A DNA stretch of 64,000 nucleotides from the NCBI GenBank assembly GCA_023375785.1, contig SZWC01000573.1:138971-202970 (forward strand), given 5' to 3'. The position numbers and the translations under genes are program-made. The notes beneath the pieces were generated by a model. That model was given only the letters and a program-made list of their open reading frames with translations, searched no databases and was not told the origin of the DNA. The number at the start of each line of letters is the position of its first letter. Within the stretch, counting starts at the first letter, position 1. Positions 22,030-34,181 of this stretch are shown here, piece by piece. The DNA is from Penium margaritaceum. Taxonomy: Eukaryota; Streptophyta; Zygnematophyceae; Desmidiales; Peniaceae.

Positions 22030-23540
22030 AGTACAATCACCAAAGCCCCCTACACCTCTGTGGCATCCACCACGAGAGATTATCCATTACAACGGTTTTG
22101 TAAACATGATCTGGATGGGATACTATGTGGATTATTGGTTTCAAGTCTCTCAAAATCTGGACGACTTGGTGGAGGCCGCACGAAACTTCTGGCACGGAGA
22201 ACAAGTTGTTGTGCCAAATTCGGGAGACCTTTGAACAAAGATTATCTCCCAGTTCCACGACCCGCCGGTCGTAGGTCATGTGGGACCCCGAAAGACCGGA
22301 CAGGCACTCTCAGACCACTCTTGGTGGCCAGGATGGAGTGTCGATGTCCATAAGTATTGCATGACATGCGACCCATGTCTTTGGAATAAGGTTAGTAACA
22401 AGAAGCCTGTTGGACTCCTCCAACAACTTCCCATTCCTGGGACTCCATGGGAGTGCGTCAGCATGGACTTCATTACTGGTCTTTCAGACACGGCCCATAG
22501 CCACGATGCAGTGCTAGTGGTTGTGGATCTTTTGACGAAGGTGACACACTTCATTCCTACAACCACGGACGTGAACGTAGAGGAGACCGCTCGTCTCTTC
22601 TTTGAGGGTGGCGTAAAGTACCACGGCTTGCCGTTGCGTATTATCTCCGATCAAGATCAAACATTTGCTAGTAAGTTCTGGCAGGAAATGCAGGAGTACC
22701 TCGGCAGTGAGTCACAAATGTTGATAGCATTTCACCCTCCAACTGACGAACAAACAGAGTGCATGAATCGCACTCTGGAGCAGATGCTCCGCATGTACGT
22801 GGACCCTACAATGCACGATTGGGACGAATTCCTAGCACCGGCAGAGTTTGTGGTGAACAACTCGGTGAACGAGTCCACACAGTTCACACCGTTCGTGTTG
22901 AACAGTGGTTGGTATCCAGTGGTGCCCTCTTCATTGGTGAAGAGTGGGAGTATAGAAGGGCAGGTTCCTTCCGCTCAAGCCTTTGCCGAGCACATCGAGT
23001 CCTTGTTACAAGAGGCGAAGGGTCACCTTCAAGCAGCTTGGCAGCGAAAAAAGGCGTATGCTGACAAAGGTCGCCGGGAGGTCTCGTTTGACATCGGTGA
23101 CTAAGTGCTGCTTAGCACTAAAAACCTTCGGCTGAAGTCGCAGGGGCAAGAAAACTTCTACCGAAGTAGATTGGGCCGTTTCCTATTGTGGCACGCACCG
23201 GGCCAGTGGCATACCGATTGCTACTTCCACCGAGTATGGAGATACATGACGTGTTTTTTGTGAGCCTTCTAGTTCCATACACAGGAGACGGAACCGTTCA
23301 GCCACCGCCAGCAGTCCTTGCTGCCGACGGCCAATACGAGGTCCTTCGCCTGCTCCAGCACCAAGAGCGTACTCTTCGGTCGCGCGTTGGTAGGGAGTAC
23401 CTCGTTCATTGGGCCGGTTGTGGACCTAAACATAACTCATGGGAGCCTGAATCTTGGATGCCCATAGGGGTGGTCAACGAGTACTCGAGCAAGCTTGCAG
23501 CTCGCACAGATCGACGCGTGGCAGGAGGTACCACCTGAAC
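22030..23540 (+). pseudogene. chromovirus integrase with C-terminal chromodomain
   Basis: The zinc-binding region (near 22280-22390) precedes the catalytic core with WECVSMDFITGLSDT, the central ISDQDQTFASKFW motif and the DEQTECMNRTLEQMLR motif carrying the catalytic Glu. The C-terminus (23330-23470) reads VLRLLQHQERTLRS, then REYLVHWAGCGPKHNSWEP. This is a chromodomain, the hallmark of chromoviruses, which directs insertion toward particular chromatin. Confidence 0.88.
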
Positions 23541-23815
23541 GGAGAAAAAGTGAACAACATTCCCACGGGGCAACATTCATGGATAGCAACCATAGGAGGT
23601 TGGGGACGCCCAACATGGTTGTCGCGTGGACGCTCCAGCATAAAGCGGGGAGGCGGCTAGCCGTGCTGACCTACAAGCTGCAGCTTAGGTCCAAGTACCA
23701 TGCACGTGTTCATGTTCAGCTGGTGATTGAAATTATTAATTTTTGTTCACAATGTTGATGACTCACTAACTGACAATCCTACGTTTTGCTCATGAACCAG
23801 GACAGTTCATAACAA

Positions 23816-23826
23816 GTGGGGAGGAA
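23816..23826 (+). other. polypurine tract of the chromovirus
   Basis: GTGGGGAGGAA lies directly before the LTR start TGTAGC at 23827. Confidence 0.75.
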
Positions 23827-24524
23827 TGTAGCGGGAGGGCCGGTTTGGCCCTCCCTCCTCGCTGAAGCGAGGGGTGGTTGCGCACCACCCTTCGCGTTAG
23901 GCAGGGGGCTGGCCAGCGGCCAGCATTTTGCTGGCCGCCGGCCAGCTCGCTGCCGGACGGCTGGACGGCCGGCGGCCGGCCAAGCAACGGGCCGGCCACT
24001 AGCCGGCCAGCCGCCAGCCGCCAATCGCGGACTCAGCCCGATCGGTGGCTGAGGGCCCACGAGGGCCTCGAGGGCGAGGCCTCGTGGCCTCGTGCCCTCG
24101 CCCCCGCTCGCCCTCCTCAAGCGAGCGAGTGAGGACGAGGGAGGGGGACGAGGGACGAGAGGCAAGAGAAACTGGCATGAAATCACCAGCATGCCTCGCA
24201 CGCGACGATTTCGTGCTAGAACGTCAAAACGTAAATTGAAGTTCGTTTGGGACAAACTTTGACATGAAATAATGAAGTAACTCTTGTGAACACACGAGTT
24301 TGAGGTAAAAATCCACGGTTTGGGTCCCAAAACCAGGGGTAAGGTTAAAAAAGGAAATGGGCCTCTAGAGACTCGAAACATTCGAGTCTCCCTGCTCTGG
24401 GTCGTTGATGACTATTGCCGTTCAGTCCGGCGAAGGGGGTAAACCCCTGACGCGGATTAAGAACGCCATTCTGCGAACTCCGACAACAAATTCAGAGCTG
24501 GATCTGGAGACTCGACCCGTTACA
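23827..24524 (+). repeat. 3' LTR of the chromovirus
   Basis: It starts TGTAGCGGG and ends CCCGTTACA, so the outermost bases also form a short inverted repeat. It is homologous to 7952-8637. It is followed by GCCTG, matching GCTTG before the 5' LTR with one change. Confidence 0.9.
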
Positions 24525-24529
24525 GCCTG

Positions 24530-26037
24530 GGAGTTGACCATTAAGGACACAGATTTAGGGGAAATTAGACATTAAGTGATTCTGAATGTATGAATCTCGA
24601 TGGTAAGAAGCCAACGGAGGGTCAAGGTCGACAGTGGATGATGTACAATTCCGCCTCCTTATTTGCATTTTCATATTTCAACACTTTAGTGATCTTTTCC
24701 CATTCCTTCATCTAATACGGTAACTGCGAACACTTGTTCCGACAAGGGATTCCGCCTTTTTGACTGTAGATCCAGGCCATTGGTCTACTTAATTGGATTT
24801 GCAAAGAATATTCTATAGAATTTCACAGAATAGACGCTCAATCCAAGCCTTTGTTGAACCAAAATGTGCTGCATTTTGCTGTTTCATCCGACAGGGCAAC
24901 GTTTTCAGGACTTTCATTCGACCGCATTCTTTGGAGCTGTTTGTCCACTTGGAACGGATGTTTGCTCTTTTTTGCTTTTGGCCTTCGTTGCCATCCCTAT
25001 GGGGGTTTTGCCAAATACGACCCAATTTCGTTTGTCGATGTTCGAACTGGCCGGGTCGGGGTTATGAGAAGCAGGATGGAGCCGAAGGGCCTCGTTGTTC
25101 GCCAGTTTGGCTAGCCAGGCTCCACGGTTGGTGAGATTGGCTGACCAGGCTCCATAGTTGACGAACTATAAAAAAGGCCGCTTTATCGAGCCGCAGGAGT
25201 AACCAAGGTCATGGCGTTGAACTGCCCATCCATGAAATGTCAAGGAAACTTTAGGATGGCTAGTATGTGCGACATTCGAACCGCTACCCCACTACCCCTG
25301 TAATTACCAACCAGACATGTCTATCCAAGGTCAAAGAGAGACGGAAAAAAAAAAGTTGAAGAGCCTGATGTGGATAAACAGGATCTTTCGTGCTTCATAC
25401 CAACTTCATGTCTGTGAAAGGCCTTCAGGAAAACATCACCGTTGAGTAAAGAAATGGAAAGGACTTATACATATCCATATTCAAAGAACTTTTTAACATT
25501 CATTCGTGTCATTTTATTTTCTTTGGCTGAAAGAATCGCGAGTGTCACACATGGCCTGTCGTCCAGTGAGCAGTTTGTGGACAACATCGTGTGCAATCTC
25601 ATTTGTGGGATGACCTCTATTGTAGTTACAAAGGAATTTGATTTCAATTTCCTTGAGAGAAACGGTGTGTATAACCCATTTATTCCAAACATGAATATGT
25701 GAGACTCGGCAATAATGATGCGTGTGTCCATGTAGGTTTGCATCTATAGCCATTGTTAACTAACATACTTGTATTTTTTCTTTGCAATCCTTGTTGGTTG
25801 GAATATGGCTTCCTAATCATCTGGTTTCCGCCTCCATGGCCTCTGGTTCGATGAATGGGAATGGTGTTTAGTGATTTTTTAGATTTCATACTGGTCTACT
25901 TCGTAGCCACCTACATAGTGTGACTTTCCTAAATACCTCTTTCAAGACTAATATGCCTTGATGCTACTCAGGGAGGTTTTTCACTTTGGAAGTTTTATGT
26001 CACGATCCTTTCCAGGTGGCAAAAAATGGGCATCCAA
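24530..26037. other. AT-richer DNA without a recognised gene
   Basis: Short frames occur but overlap on both strands and show no family motif. A 26-bp direct repeat containing CCAGGCTCCA lies near 25108 and 25138, followed by ACTATAAAAAAGG (near 25164), which resembles a TATA box. No transcript can be assigned to it. Confidence 0.5.
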
Positions 26038-26381
26038 TAGCATTCAACGCCAGTGTGCCACATGGCTTGAACTCATCCAGGCCTGTGGGGATACGGATGG
26101 GATGACTTGAGGTTCAGAGACCCTCAAGTACCACGGTTTTGGCCAAGTGGGCCAAGTTTCCCATCCGTTTGCTACATTTGGTATCAGAGCGCTGGGGTTC
26201 AATACCCATGGTGGACACTGAAGGTGGGTCCATTGGGAGGGATGTATCACCAGTATGCCACGTGGCTTGAACGCGTCCTTGCCTGTGGGGCGATGGATGG
26301 GATGACATGAGGTTCCGAGATCCTAAAGTGCCGCAGTTTTGGCCCAGTGGGCCAGGCTCCCTGTTTTTTCTCTACGTAGCA
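26038..26381 (+). mobile_element. probable TRIM (miniature LTR retrotransposon)
   Basis: Two direct repeats of about 139 bp (about 26038-26176 and 26243-26381) flank only about 66 bp. That internal stretch starts with the primer-binding site TGGTATCAGAGC (26179-26190) and ends with a purine-rich CATTGGGAGGGA. This is the plan of terminal-repeat retrotransposons in miniature, which carry no genes and use proteins of other elements. The second repeat begins TGTATC and ends near GTAGCA. The repeats are visibly diverged and no clear target duplication was found, so the outer limits are approximate. Confidence 0.72.
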
Positions 26382-28380
26382 TGGAACTTTTATTATCGGT
26401 CTTACCGCTTTACGAGGACCTGTAATAGTAGTTGGGACTAGCCATGAAGGGCGGGCATGATCCCTTGTCAAGTGCAGGGTCTAACCAGGCACTTTGGCAA
26501 AGTTGTCCTTTCTTCTTTCCTATACTTAGACTCATTTTTCACTTATGCACAAACGAGGCAAGGAGCTGCCTAACCAATAGCCACGTCAATTTGGGCAGGT
26601 TCTTTGTCAAAACATTTTGATTTTATACAGGTCTGAATAAGTCCCGTGCCTTCTGTTTTGTAGATTGAATAAGTCCCGTGCCTTCTGTTTTGTAGATTGA
26701 ATAAGTCATACCCGACGTCTATGGTTGAAATGAAATGTGCCCCGGTTTGGAAAACTTCACGCGTAGGATGCCATGACTTTGTGGTGTAATGACAAGTTTT
26801 CACCACTTTGGTTTTTGCTTAAATTTTGAATCAAATTCGTAATGGAACCTTGTTATTCACCTGTTCCCTCTACCAATTCGGAGCCAAAGAGTCGTCATTG
26901 CTCACGATGGAGCAATAACCCGTTTCTTTTTTACTTTCCCCCGAATAGTAAAATTTCTGATTTCATTTTGTTTTAACACTATCTCGACTTTACGATTAGA
27001 TATTTCATCCTTGTGCGGCCACCTGCTAGGCCCCCGCGCCGCAAGGCCCAAAGGTACCAGCATGAAAGTAGAACCCCAAAATCTCAAATGTAACTAGGAA
27101 GGGTTGAGGGTAGCTATGGTTTGCATGTAAGTAGGCGGGGTTTGTGGATCTCGCGGATCAAAACAATTTGAATGCTTTCACTCCATCATTATGGAGACAA
27201 AACAAAGTTATCATTTTTTCGGGCACGTAAGCACTCTCGTATCACATGTGAAAATCATAGACGTCTGGGTGGGTGGGGTTCGAATGGGTCATACTGTAGG
27301 GTCCATGCAGGTTGCATTTTGTGAGTCAAATGATGATGTTGGACTCACTTAACGCTACCGAATATACATCGTTTGGTCATCCAAAACAAGTACGTTGTGG
27401 ATGATCCTTAATGGAAAATTGGAAACAGGACGTTATGGCTGGATATGGACAATGAACAAAATCGAAAGTAATGTTTGCAATTGTATAGTAGTAGTAACCT
27501 CATCCAACCAAAGATAAATGCCTTCCAACCATTTGTCATGCTCTAATGGAATGACCACACACATCAAGATAGCCGTCAATTGACAAATTGTACACACTAA
27601 ACAAAAATGATGTCGAAGCCCTTGAATTTAGAAATAACATTGCAAAGTTTATCCCAGTTCACCCATCACAACTGCTAACTAGGGTCAGAATATACATAAA
27701 TATTCATGTCTGTGGTCGAGTTGGTGATCCATCACACCTATCATTCCCTCTTGTCTTTCTACAGATGCTCACTTTATGACAATTGTACAGGAGATTAAGA
27801 TGGGTGACTACGCTGAAGCTCTTCCCACGTGACGGAGGACATTCATGGAGCAACTCCCACACTCCATTTGCAATAGTCTCTATGCAAGAAATGGGGAGTT
27901 CTAGCCCTTAGACACATTGAGATGCCAGGGCTATCTCCAACTTATGTGTGTGGAGTTCTGGGGAGATCAATTATTTCTACATGCCTGGTGTTGATCCTTA
28001 GGGGGCCGCAGGCCAGACTAGCACTGTGCCGTGGTGAGTAGCTGCCTTTGAGTGGCAAACTCGACCCCCAGCTAGAGGTGTGGCAGTTACATGCTTCTCC
28101 TAATGTCGGTGCCATGCTAACCAGTTTATGCTAAGTGACTCTCCACTTCTCATTTTGGCTTCCTCTCAAGTGCATCTAAGAAATATCTTCCAGCCATGGC
28201 GTGTTCCACGTGGGGTACCCCACATGTCCTTTCACCTCCTGCATGACATCCATATCTCTTGCAATCTCAGAGAGCAGCTACTGGTATCAGAGCATTGGAG
28301 GGACACTGTCTCCCCTCCTCTCTAACAGGAGGGGAGCGTTGGAGGGCCATTCCTTAATCTGTCTATGCTGCGGCGACACT
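26382..28380. other. AT-rich DNA without a recognised gene
   Basis: No motif-bearing frame is seen. It holds a 32-bp tandem repeat at 26634-26707. A primer-site-like CTGGTATCAGAGC near 28280 suggests another LTR remnant on the plus strand, but no matching terminal repeat was found. Confidence 0.5.
26634..26707 (+). repeat. 32-bp tandem repeat, 2.3 copies
   Basis: Two identical 32-bp units starting TGAATAAGTCCCGTG, plus a 10-base third start, lie head to tail. Confidence 0.9.
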
Positions 28381-28499
28381 ATGTGAAACTACACAAAGCT
28401 ACCAGGTTTGTTTTCACTTAACATCGTACCTATCCCATTCATCTATGAGTGATAGTTTCAGTCATGATGTGCAGATGCTGACTCACTTACACACATTGC

Positions 28500-28768
28500 C
28501 ACCCAAACAGGTGTTGTTGTAGTACAACACAAGTTCTAGAGAAGCAAGGCCTAGCCTTGCAATAGCATAGGAGGAAGGACAAAAAAGGTTAGAATCAACT
28601 AAGTAGGAGTGCACCTTAAAGGGCATGCTTCGTCACCCCCATGAGTGAGGCGCTCATGGGGAACCTGCAAGAACATGAAAACTGTTAAACACGTTTCAAT
28701 GCGAGCACAAAAGAATTAATTATGTCACAGATACGGAGAGGAAGAAAACCAGGGGAAAAATCCTAACA
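28500..28768 (-). repeat. start of the 3' LTR of Copia-D
   Basis: On the minus strand TGTTAGGATTTTTCCCC begins at 28768 after a purine-rich AGGGAGCAAGGTGGAG. The LTR end was not found, so the left limit is only indicative. It contains the perfect inverted repeat CCCCATGAG/CTCATGGGG near 28640-28664. Confidence 0.55.
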
Positions 28769-28839
28769 CTCCACCTTGCTCCCTATCTTTTCAGAGTCCA
28801 AGCCATACAAGCCCTCTGACATGTGCATGAGAAAAGAAT

Positions 28840-30290
28840 AAAGGTGCAGGTAAGCCCTTGGATAAGAAGTCTATACGCTGATGAAGAGAGCAAACACCAT
28901 GAATAGAGGCACTCCTGATGCATAGTGCATACCAAACACGATGATGTGTGACAGAGATTTTTTTGGTGTAGTGATGATTTGCTGGGTTTTCAACAATCTT
29001 GAGCATGCGTTGGTCGTTTCACATGAGGAATACCTGAAGAATGTAATGATGCAAGCCATTCAAGAAGATGCACAAGCACGTGGCCTCCTTTGCAGCTTCA
29101 CTGAGTGCCACACAATTTGTCAATGTGGAACATGTGGTGATGTTGTCTTGCTTGCCACTTCGCCATGAGACCGCTCCTCCTCCAATGTTGAAGACATGTC
29201 ATGTACTATTGTGTGATCATGTTGCATCCGATGCATATTCATTGTCATTGAATGCAATTAACTGGAGACTATCGGATGTGCGATGATATCGAAGAATGAC
29301 TGGTGGTGTGTCCATAGTGTACCAAAGGATACAAACTAAGGCCCTGATGTGAAGACATCATCGGGAGCTGCTGGTCAGGGAGAGAAGGCTTACTGGATAT
29401 GTGATTTCTGGGTGAGTGGTGACAAAAGCATACATCAAACTCCCCATGATCGGCTCATGCTGGTGGGTGTCGACCTCATTGTCGAGAGTGGCGTCTGTTG
29501 TATCTATTATCTCCTTCAGTCCCTCTGGTGTGCTGGGAGTTACCACTGATCGCACACCATCCTGGATAGCAGTATGCTTTTTGCCAAGCCCTTTGCGTAT
29601 TGTTGCAGACCAATCTCAATCCACCACTCTTCTCTATTTTGCTTGTCTCCATCCCAAAAACTGTGCCAACCTCTCCCCAGTTCCTAAATTTGTATTGCTT
29701 ACTTAACAAATCCTTTGTCCAAGAGACCTTGAGGAAGAATGGAACGAAGACAAGGAGATCATCAACGTACACAAGAACTACTACTAATGATCTCCCTTGT
29801 CCTCTAACAAAAAGTGAGTGGTCTGCATTGCTCGTATCAAAACCTCCGTCCATTAGGCCAGCTACTAACTCCTCGATCCAAAACATGGAGAATGTTTGAG
29901 ATCATAAAACGCGCACTTGAGGCAGTAAATCCTGCCACAACAAGCATCCAATCCTTTGTGTTGTACCAGGTAAATCTCCTCTGTTTCAGGTCCATGTGAC
30001 GTATCTCTCAATTAAGTTTTGCTGCTACTGCAAACAAATTGTGACTGCGAGAGTACTTGCCCACGTGTGCAAAAGTGTATCCGAGGTTAGTTATTGGAGC
30101 CTGCAAATATCCTTTGCCTATAAGACGTGCCATGTATTTTTCAACGATACTGTCATTGTGATATTTTATCATGAACATCCACTTTTCTCCAACTGCTCTC
30201 CATCTAGGTTGCAAGTCTACTTTTTCCCACATACCAAATGCGCAAATCTCATTCAATACCACCTGTATTTCCAAGTATCATAAGTGCACC
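28840..30290 (-). pseudogene. Copia-D RT and RNase H remains
   Basis: RT start wording (WRAVGEKWMFMIKY, EKYMARLIGKGY) lies near 30200. The catalytic VLVYVDDLLVF lies near 29770, and GSLMYAFVTTHPEITYPVS near 29440. RNase H wording includes GGAVSWRSGKQ (near 29150) and ALSEAAKEA. The tail resembles HHYTKKISVTHHRV and FLSKGLP, ending near 28840. Confidence 0.82.
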
Positions 30291-31869
30291 TCTATACATG
30301 TCATTGCCGCCTATTTGAGGATCAAACAGTGATGTTGTACGGCCCAAATTGATTAGTGAACCCTTAGTACCATGTCGTCAAATCACTGTTATCCCTAATG
30401 GTAGTACAATGCTGGGTATAGTAATAACCATGTTACACATGTGTTTGGATGACTTCCTGTCTGATATCCCAAGTCTTCTTCCTATCTGGTACTCCTCCCC
30501 TAGAGTCTCAGCTTTCTTCAAGTGCCCTTGCCTTCTCTTCCTGTTCTAACATCAATTGCAAAAATGGTCCAATTGGTCCCGGATCACTCGGTAGTTGTGT
30601 TTAGGAATAAAGTGAGGGTGTTGCTGCTAGAGGAGTAGAGTGGAAACATGTTGGAGGTGGCGGAGGAGCTGATGGTTCTGATGGTGCTGCTGGTCTTAAT
30701 AGTGTTGGTAGCGCTGATTGTGCTGTATGGCATTTTTTCTCATTATAGGCATGAAGTCTATCAATTGAGGCTGATAAGAAAGTGGTATGGTGCGATTTAC
30801 TGGGATGACATAGACAGTAGAAGTTGGCAAGACAATTGTGTGGCCAACGCTTCGTGTCTATGGGGAAGATGAGAATTGAGTACATTTGATTGGATGCGCA
30901 TGCTGGGAGGCACCTCGTTGCTTTGTAGTATAGTATTGTGGTACAAACGACTTCTCATAAAAGTCCATGTGACAAGACTCAGAAATTCGTTGAGTCTCAA
31001 GGTCATAACATTGCCATGCCTTCAAATTCGTACCCCATCGTCTTTTTCCATCAAGCATTCCAGTCCAATCATCTGAAGACTACAAATAGCATGCGATATT
31101 GCCCCAAATCATGCTGGTTTAAGATCATCTTTGTCATTGCACTAAAACTGCCATGGAGTAACTGTCAACCGTAGGTATCTGTGAGGGATGCGGTGTTACA
31201 CCCAAATCACGTACTTCATGACCTCATCCCAAAAACTATGTACAACCCTTGTTGTTTTCAAATTGTTTGGAACCGCTTCTTTCAGCTCACGGTACCAAAT
31301 TTCTACGAATCCATTGTGCTGAGGTGTGCATGGAGCTGACATTTGGTGTTGAGTACATGGACTCATCAAGAAATCCTCAGACTCCCGCCATGTAAACTCT
31401 CCCCCTCATCGCTACAAAGAATGCACAATGGCTGCCCACATTCACGTTGTGCTGGGGATGGCCAACAACAAATTACAATTGTCGCGTGGTGCTTCTCTCT
31501 CACCAAGAAACACCATGTCATCTGCATGTAGTCGTAGATCAGACTCAACATGTATCTTGCACCTTCTGCTGCTAATGTTGGCTTCTCATGGCCTGGAGTC
31601 CAAATGTACTGTTAACAAACCCCAAGGGGGTGATGGATCTGTGTTTGTGATAGGGAAATGGTTGTTGTGTCATTTTACCACTTCCACCAGCAAAACATGG
31701 ATGTGACCTCGGTTGCTTTCGGATCATCTCAAAATTGTGGACATTAGCTAGGCATGCTTAAGTGAGGTCTCAAACGGAAGACGGCCAATGTGAGCTACAC
31801 GCTGATGCAACTTCTTTAATGTGCTTGCAGCGAGTCCTACGGAGAGATAGGTATGGGCCTATGGATGAT

Positions 31870-32584
31870 NNNNNNNNNNNNNNNNNNNNNNNNNNNNNNN
31901 NNNNNNNNNNNNNNNNNNNNNNNNNNNNNNNNNNNNNNNNNNNNNNNNNNNNNNNNNNNNNNNNNNNNNNNNNNNNNNNNNNNNNNNNNNNNNNNNNNNN
32001 NNNNNNNNNNNNNNNNNNNNNNNNNNNNNNNNNNNNNNNNNNNNNNNNNNNNNNNNNNNNNNNNNNNNNNNNNNNNNNNNNNNNNNNNNNNNNNNNNNNN
32101 NNNNNNNNNNNNNNNNNNNNNNNNNNNNNNNNNNNNNNNNNNNNNNNNNNNNNNNNNNNNNNNNNNNNNNNNNNNNNNNNNNNNNNNNNNNNNNNNNNNN
32201 NNNNNNNNNNNNNNNNNNNNNNNNNNNNNNNNNNNNNNNNNNNNNNNNNNNNNNNNNNNNNNNNNNNNNNNNNNNNNNNNNNNNNNNNNNNNNNNNNNNN
32301 NNNNNNNNNNNNNNNNNNNNNNNNNNNNNNNNNNNNNNNNNNNNNNNNNNNNNNNNNNNNNNNNNNNNNNNNNNNNNNNNNNNNNNNNNNNNNNNNNNNN
32401 NNNNNNNNNNNNNNNNNNNNNNNNNNNNNNNNNNNNNNNNNNNNNNNNNNNNNNNNNNNNNNNNNNNNNNNNNNNNNNNNNNNNNNNNNNNNNNNNNNNN
32501 NNNNNNNNNNNNNNNNNNNNNNNNNNNNNNNNNNNNNNNNNNNNNNNNNNNNNNNNNNNNNNNNNNNNNNNNNNNNNNNNNNNN
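31870..32584. other. sequence gap (715 N), right edge a TC microsatellite
   Basis: Ns fill the interval. A TC dinucleotide run at 32587-32622 abuts it. No biology can be read from the gap. Confidence 0.98.
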
Positions 32585-32622
<38 letters not shown>

Positions 32623-32626
<4 letters not shown>

Positions 32627-33459
32627 CTCACTAGCTTTGGATTGCTCTTGTTCTTTCCCCTTGTTTTGCTTGCTGGTCTGGGGACCATTTTCCTTTCCGG
32701 TTCAATAACTATACGGCACACTTCTCAACTGTTCGGATAGATTCTTAGATTCTAGCTGCATTATATTTTAACTTTTTTCTTCAGATGTTGTTCGAACTTT
32801 TGTCGAACTGCAATCAAAACTTAGAGAAAAATGTCAAAACTTCACCATGGATAACGAGGAACCAGCCTAAATGACTCAAAACACCATGAAATCAACCTTC
32901 TGAAAACTGCAAAACATTCTATTGAACCTCTAGGAATCGATTTTGTCAAGAAATAAGTTTAAATTGAGCACATGTCAAGGAGATCACACTCTAAGAAATC
33001 TGGCCAAAAGAACCTAAAATCTGTATGTCTGTCAAATTTTCATCCTGAGCTCTACAGTGAACGCGGACGAGTGTGGTTTTGTGTAATGAAATCTGTCTAG
33101 CATCTTCTACCGTCCGAATACAAAAAACTGGCCTGAAACAGATGAAAAATATAATTTCTATTGAGGATTAAAAGCGGCCTACCTATCTCACCTTTTTTGT
33201 TTGGTTTTGTAGATGGTCTAGGCTGATAGCACCGCCCCCTAGACTCCCTTCTAAGATTACCTATTTTACTCCTCAAGATCACACTAATGCCTCACCAATG
33301 CCCTTTAGGCCTCTTACCTCGCTTAAATACCATGTCAGACTACACACAAAACCTTCTCAAGTCCTAGATCCTGTCTTTCAACTTTTCACCTATCCCATTT
33401 TGGAATGACATTTTCAGTTGTAAGGTACACATTCTGATTTACATATGTACACGGATACA
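32623..33459. other. AT-rich DNA without a recognised gene
   Basis: There is no motif-bearing frame, no LTR and no clear repeat. It may be intergenic or decayed element sequence. Confidence 0.5.
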
Positions 33460-33460
33460 N

Positions 33461-34125
<665 letters not shown>

Positions 34126-34181
34126 CCACCCACACGGGTGCTATCACGAAACAACAGAAGTGTTGAAGAAGCGAGGATAGT

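Larger units (their letters stand above)
7952..24524 (+). mobile_element. Ty3/gypsy chromovirus fossil, split by Copia-B
   Basis: Two LTRs of about 690 bp (7952-8637 and 23827-24524) bracket a leader, gag, protease, RT, RNase H, integrase and chromodomain in Ty3/gypsy order. The leader is interrupted at 9131-17175 by a younger copia. The outer flanks are GCTTG (7947-7951) and GCCTG (24525-24529), a 5-bp target duplication with one transition. By eye the LTRs differ at roughly one base in six to eight, mostly transitions, so the insertion is old. It is broken many times over and is a fossil. Confidence 0.9.
28380..31869 (-). mobile_element. old copia fossil, Copia-D, minus strand
   Basis: Reading the minus strand down from the gap at 31870, one finds a GAG-pre-integrase-like phrase (LHQRVAHIG near 31810) and integrase wording (SDEGGEFTW and TPQHNGF near 31350-31400). 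RT, RNase H and an LTR start at 28768 follow. It is heavily decayed and distinct from the other copia families here. The 5' part is in the gap, and the left limit is approximate because the LTR end was not identified. Confidence 0.78.

Noticed and set aside
25160-25180. TATA-like ACTATAAAAAAGG as a promoter
   Set aside because: No coding sequence or transcript start can be placed downstream, so it is mentioned only in the region note.
26181-26215. Possible tRNA-derived SINE at GGTATCAGAGCGCTGGGGTTCAATACC (only partly quoted motif: GGTTCAATACC)
   Set aside because: The TGGTATCAGAGC lies exactly between two direct repeats, so a primer-binding site of a TRIM explains it better. No A box, tail or cloverleaf was seen.
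28276-28300. Primer-site-like CTGGTATCAGAGC as a second TRIM or LTR element
   Set aside because: No matching terminal repeat was found on either side.
31762-32740. Frames of about 290 codons across the gap
   Set aside because: They consist almost wholly of unknown bases.
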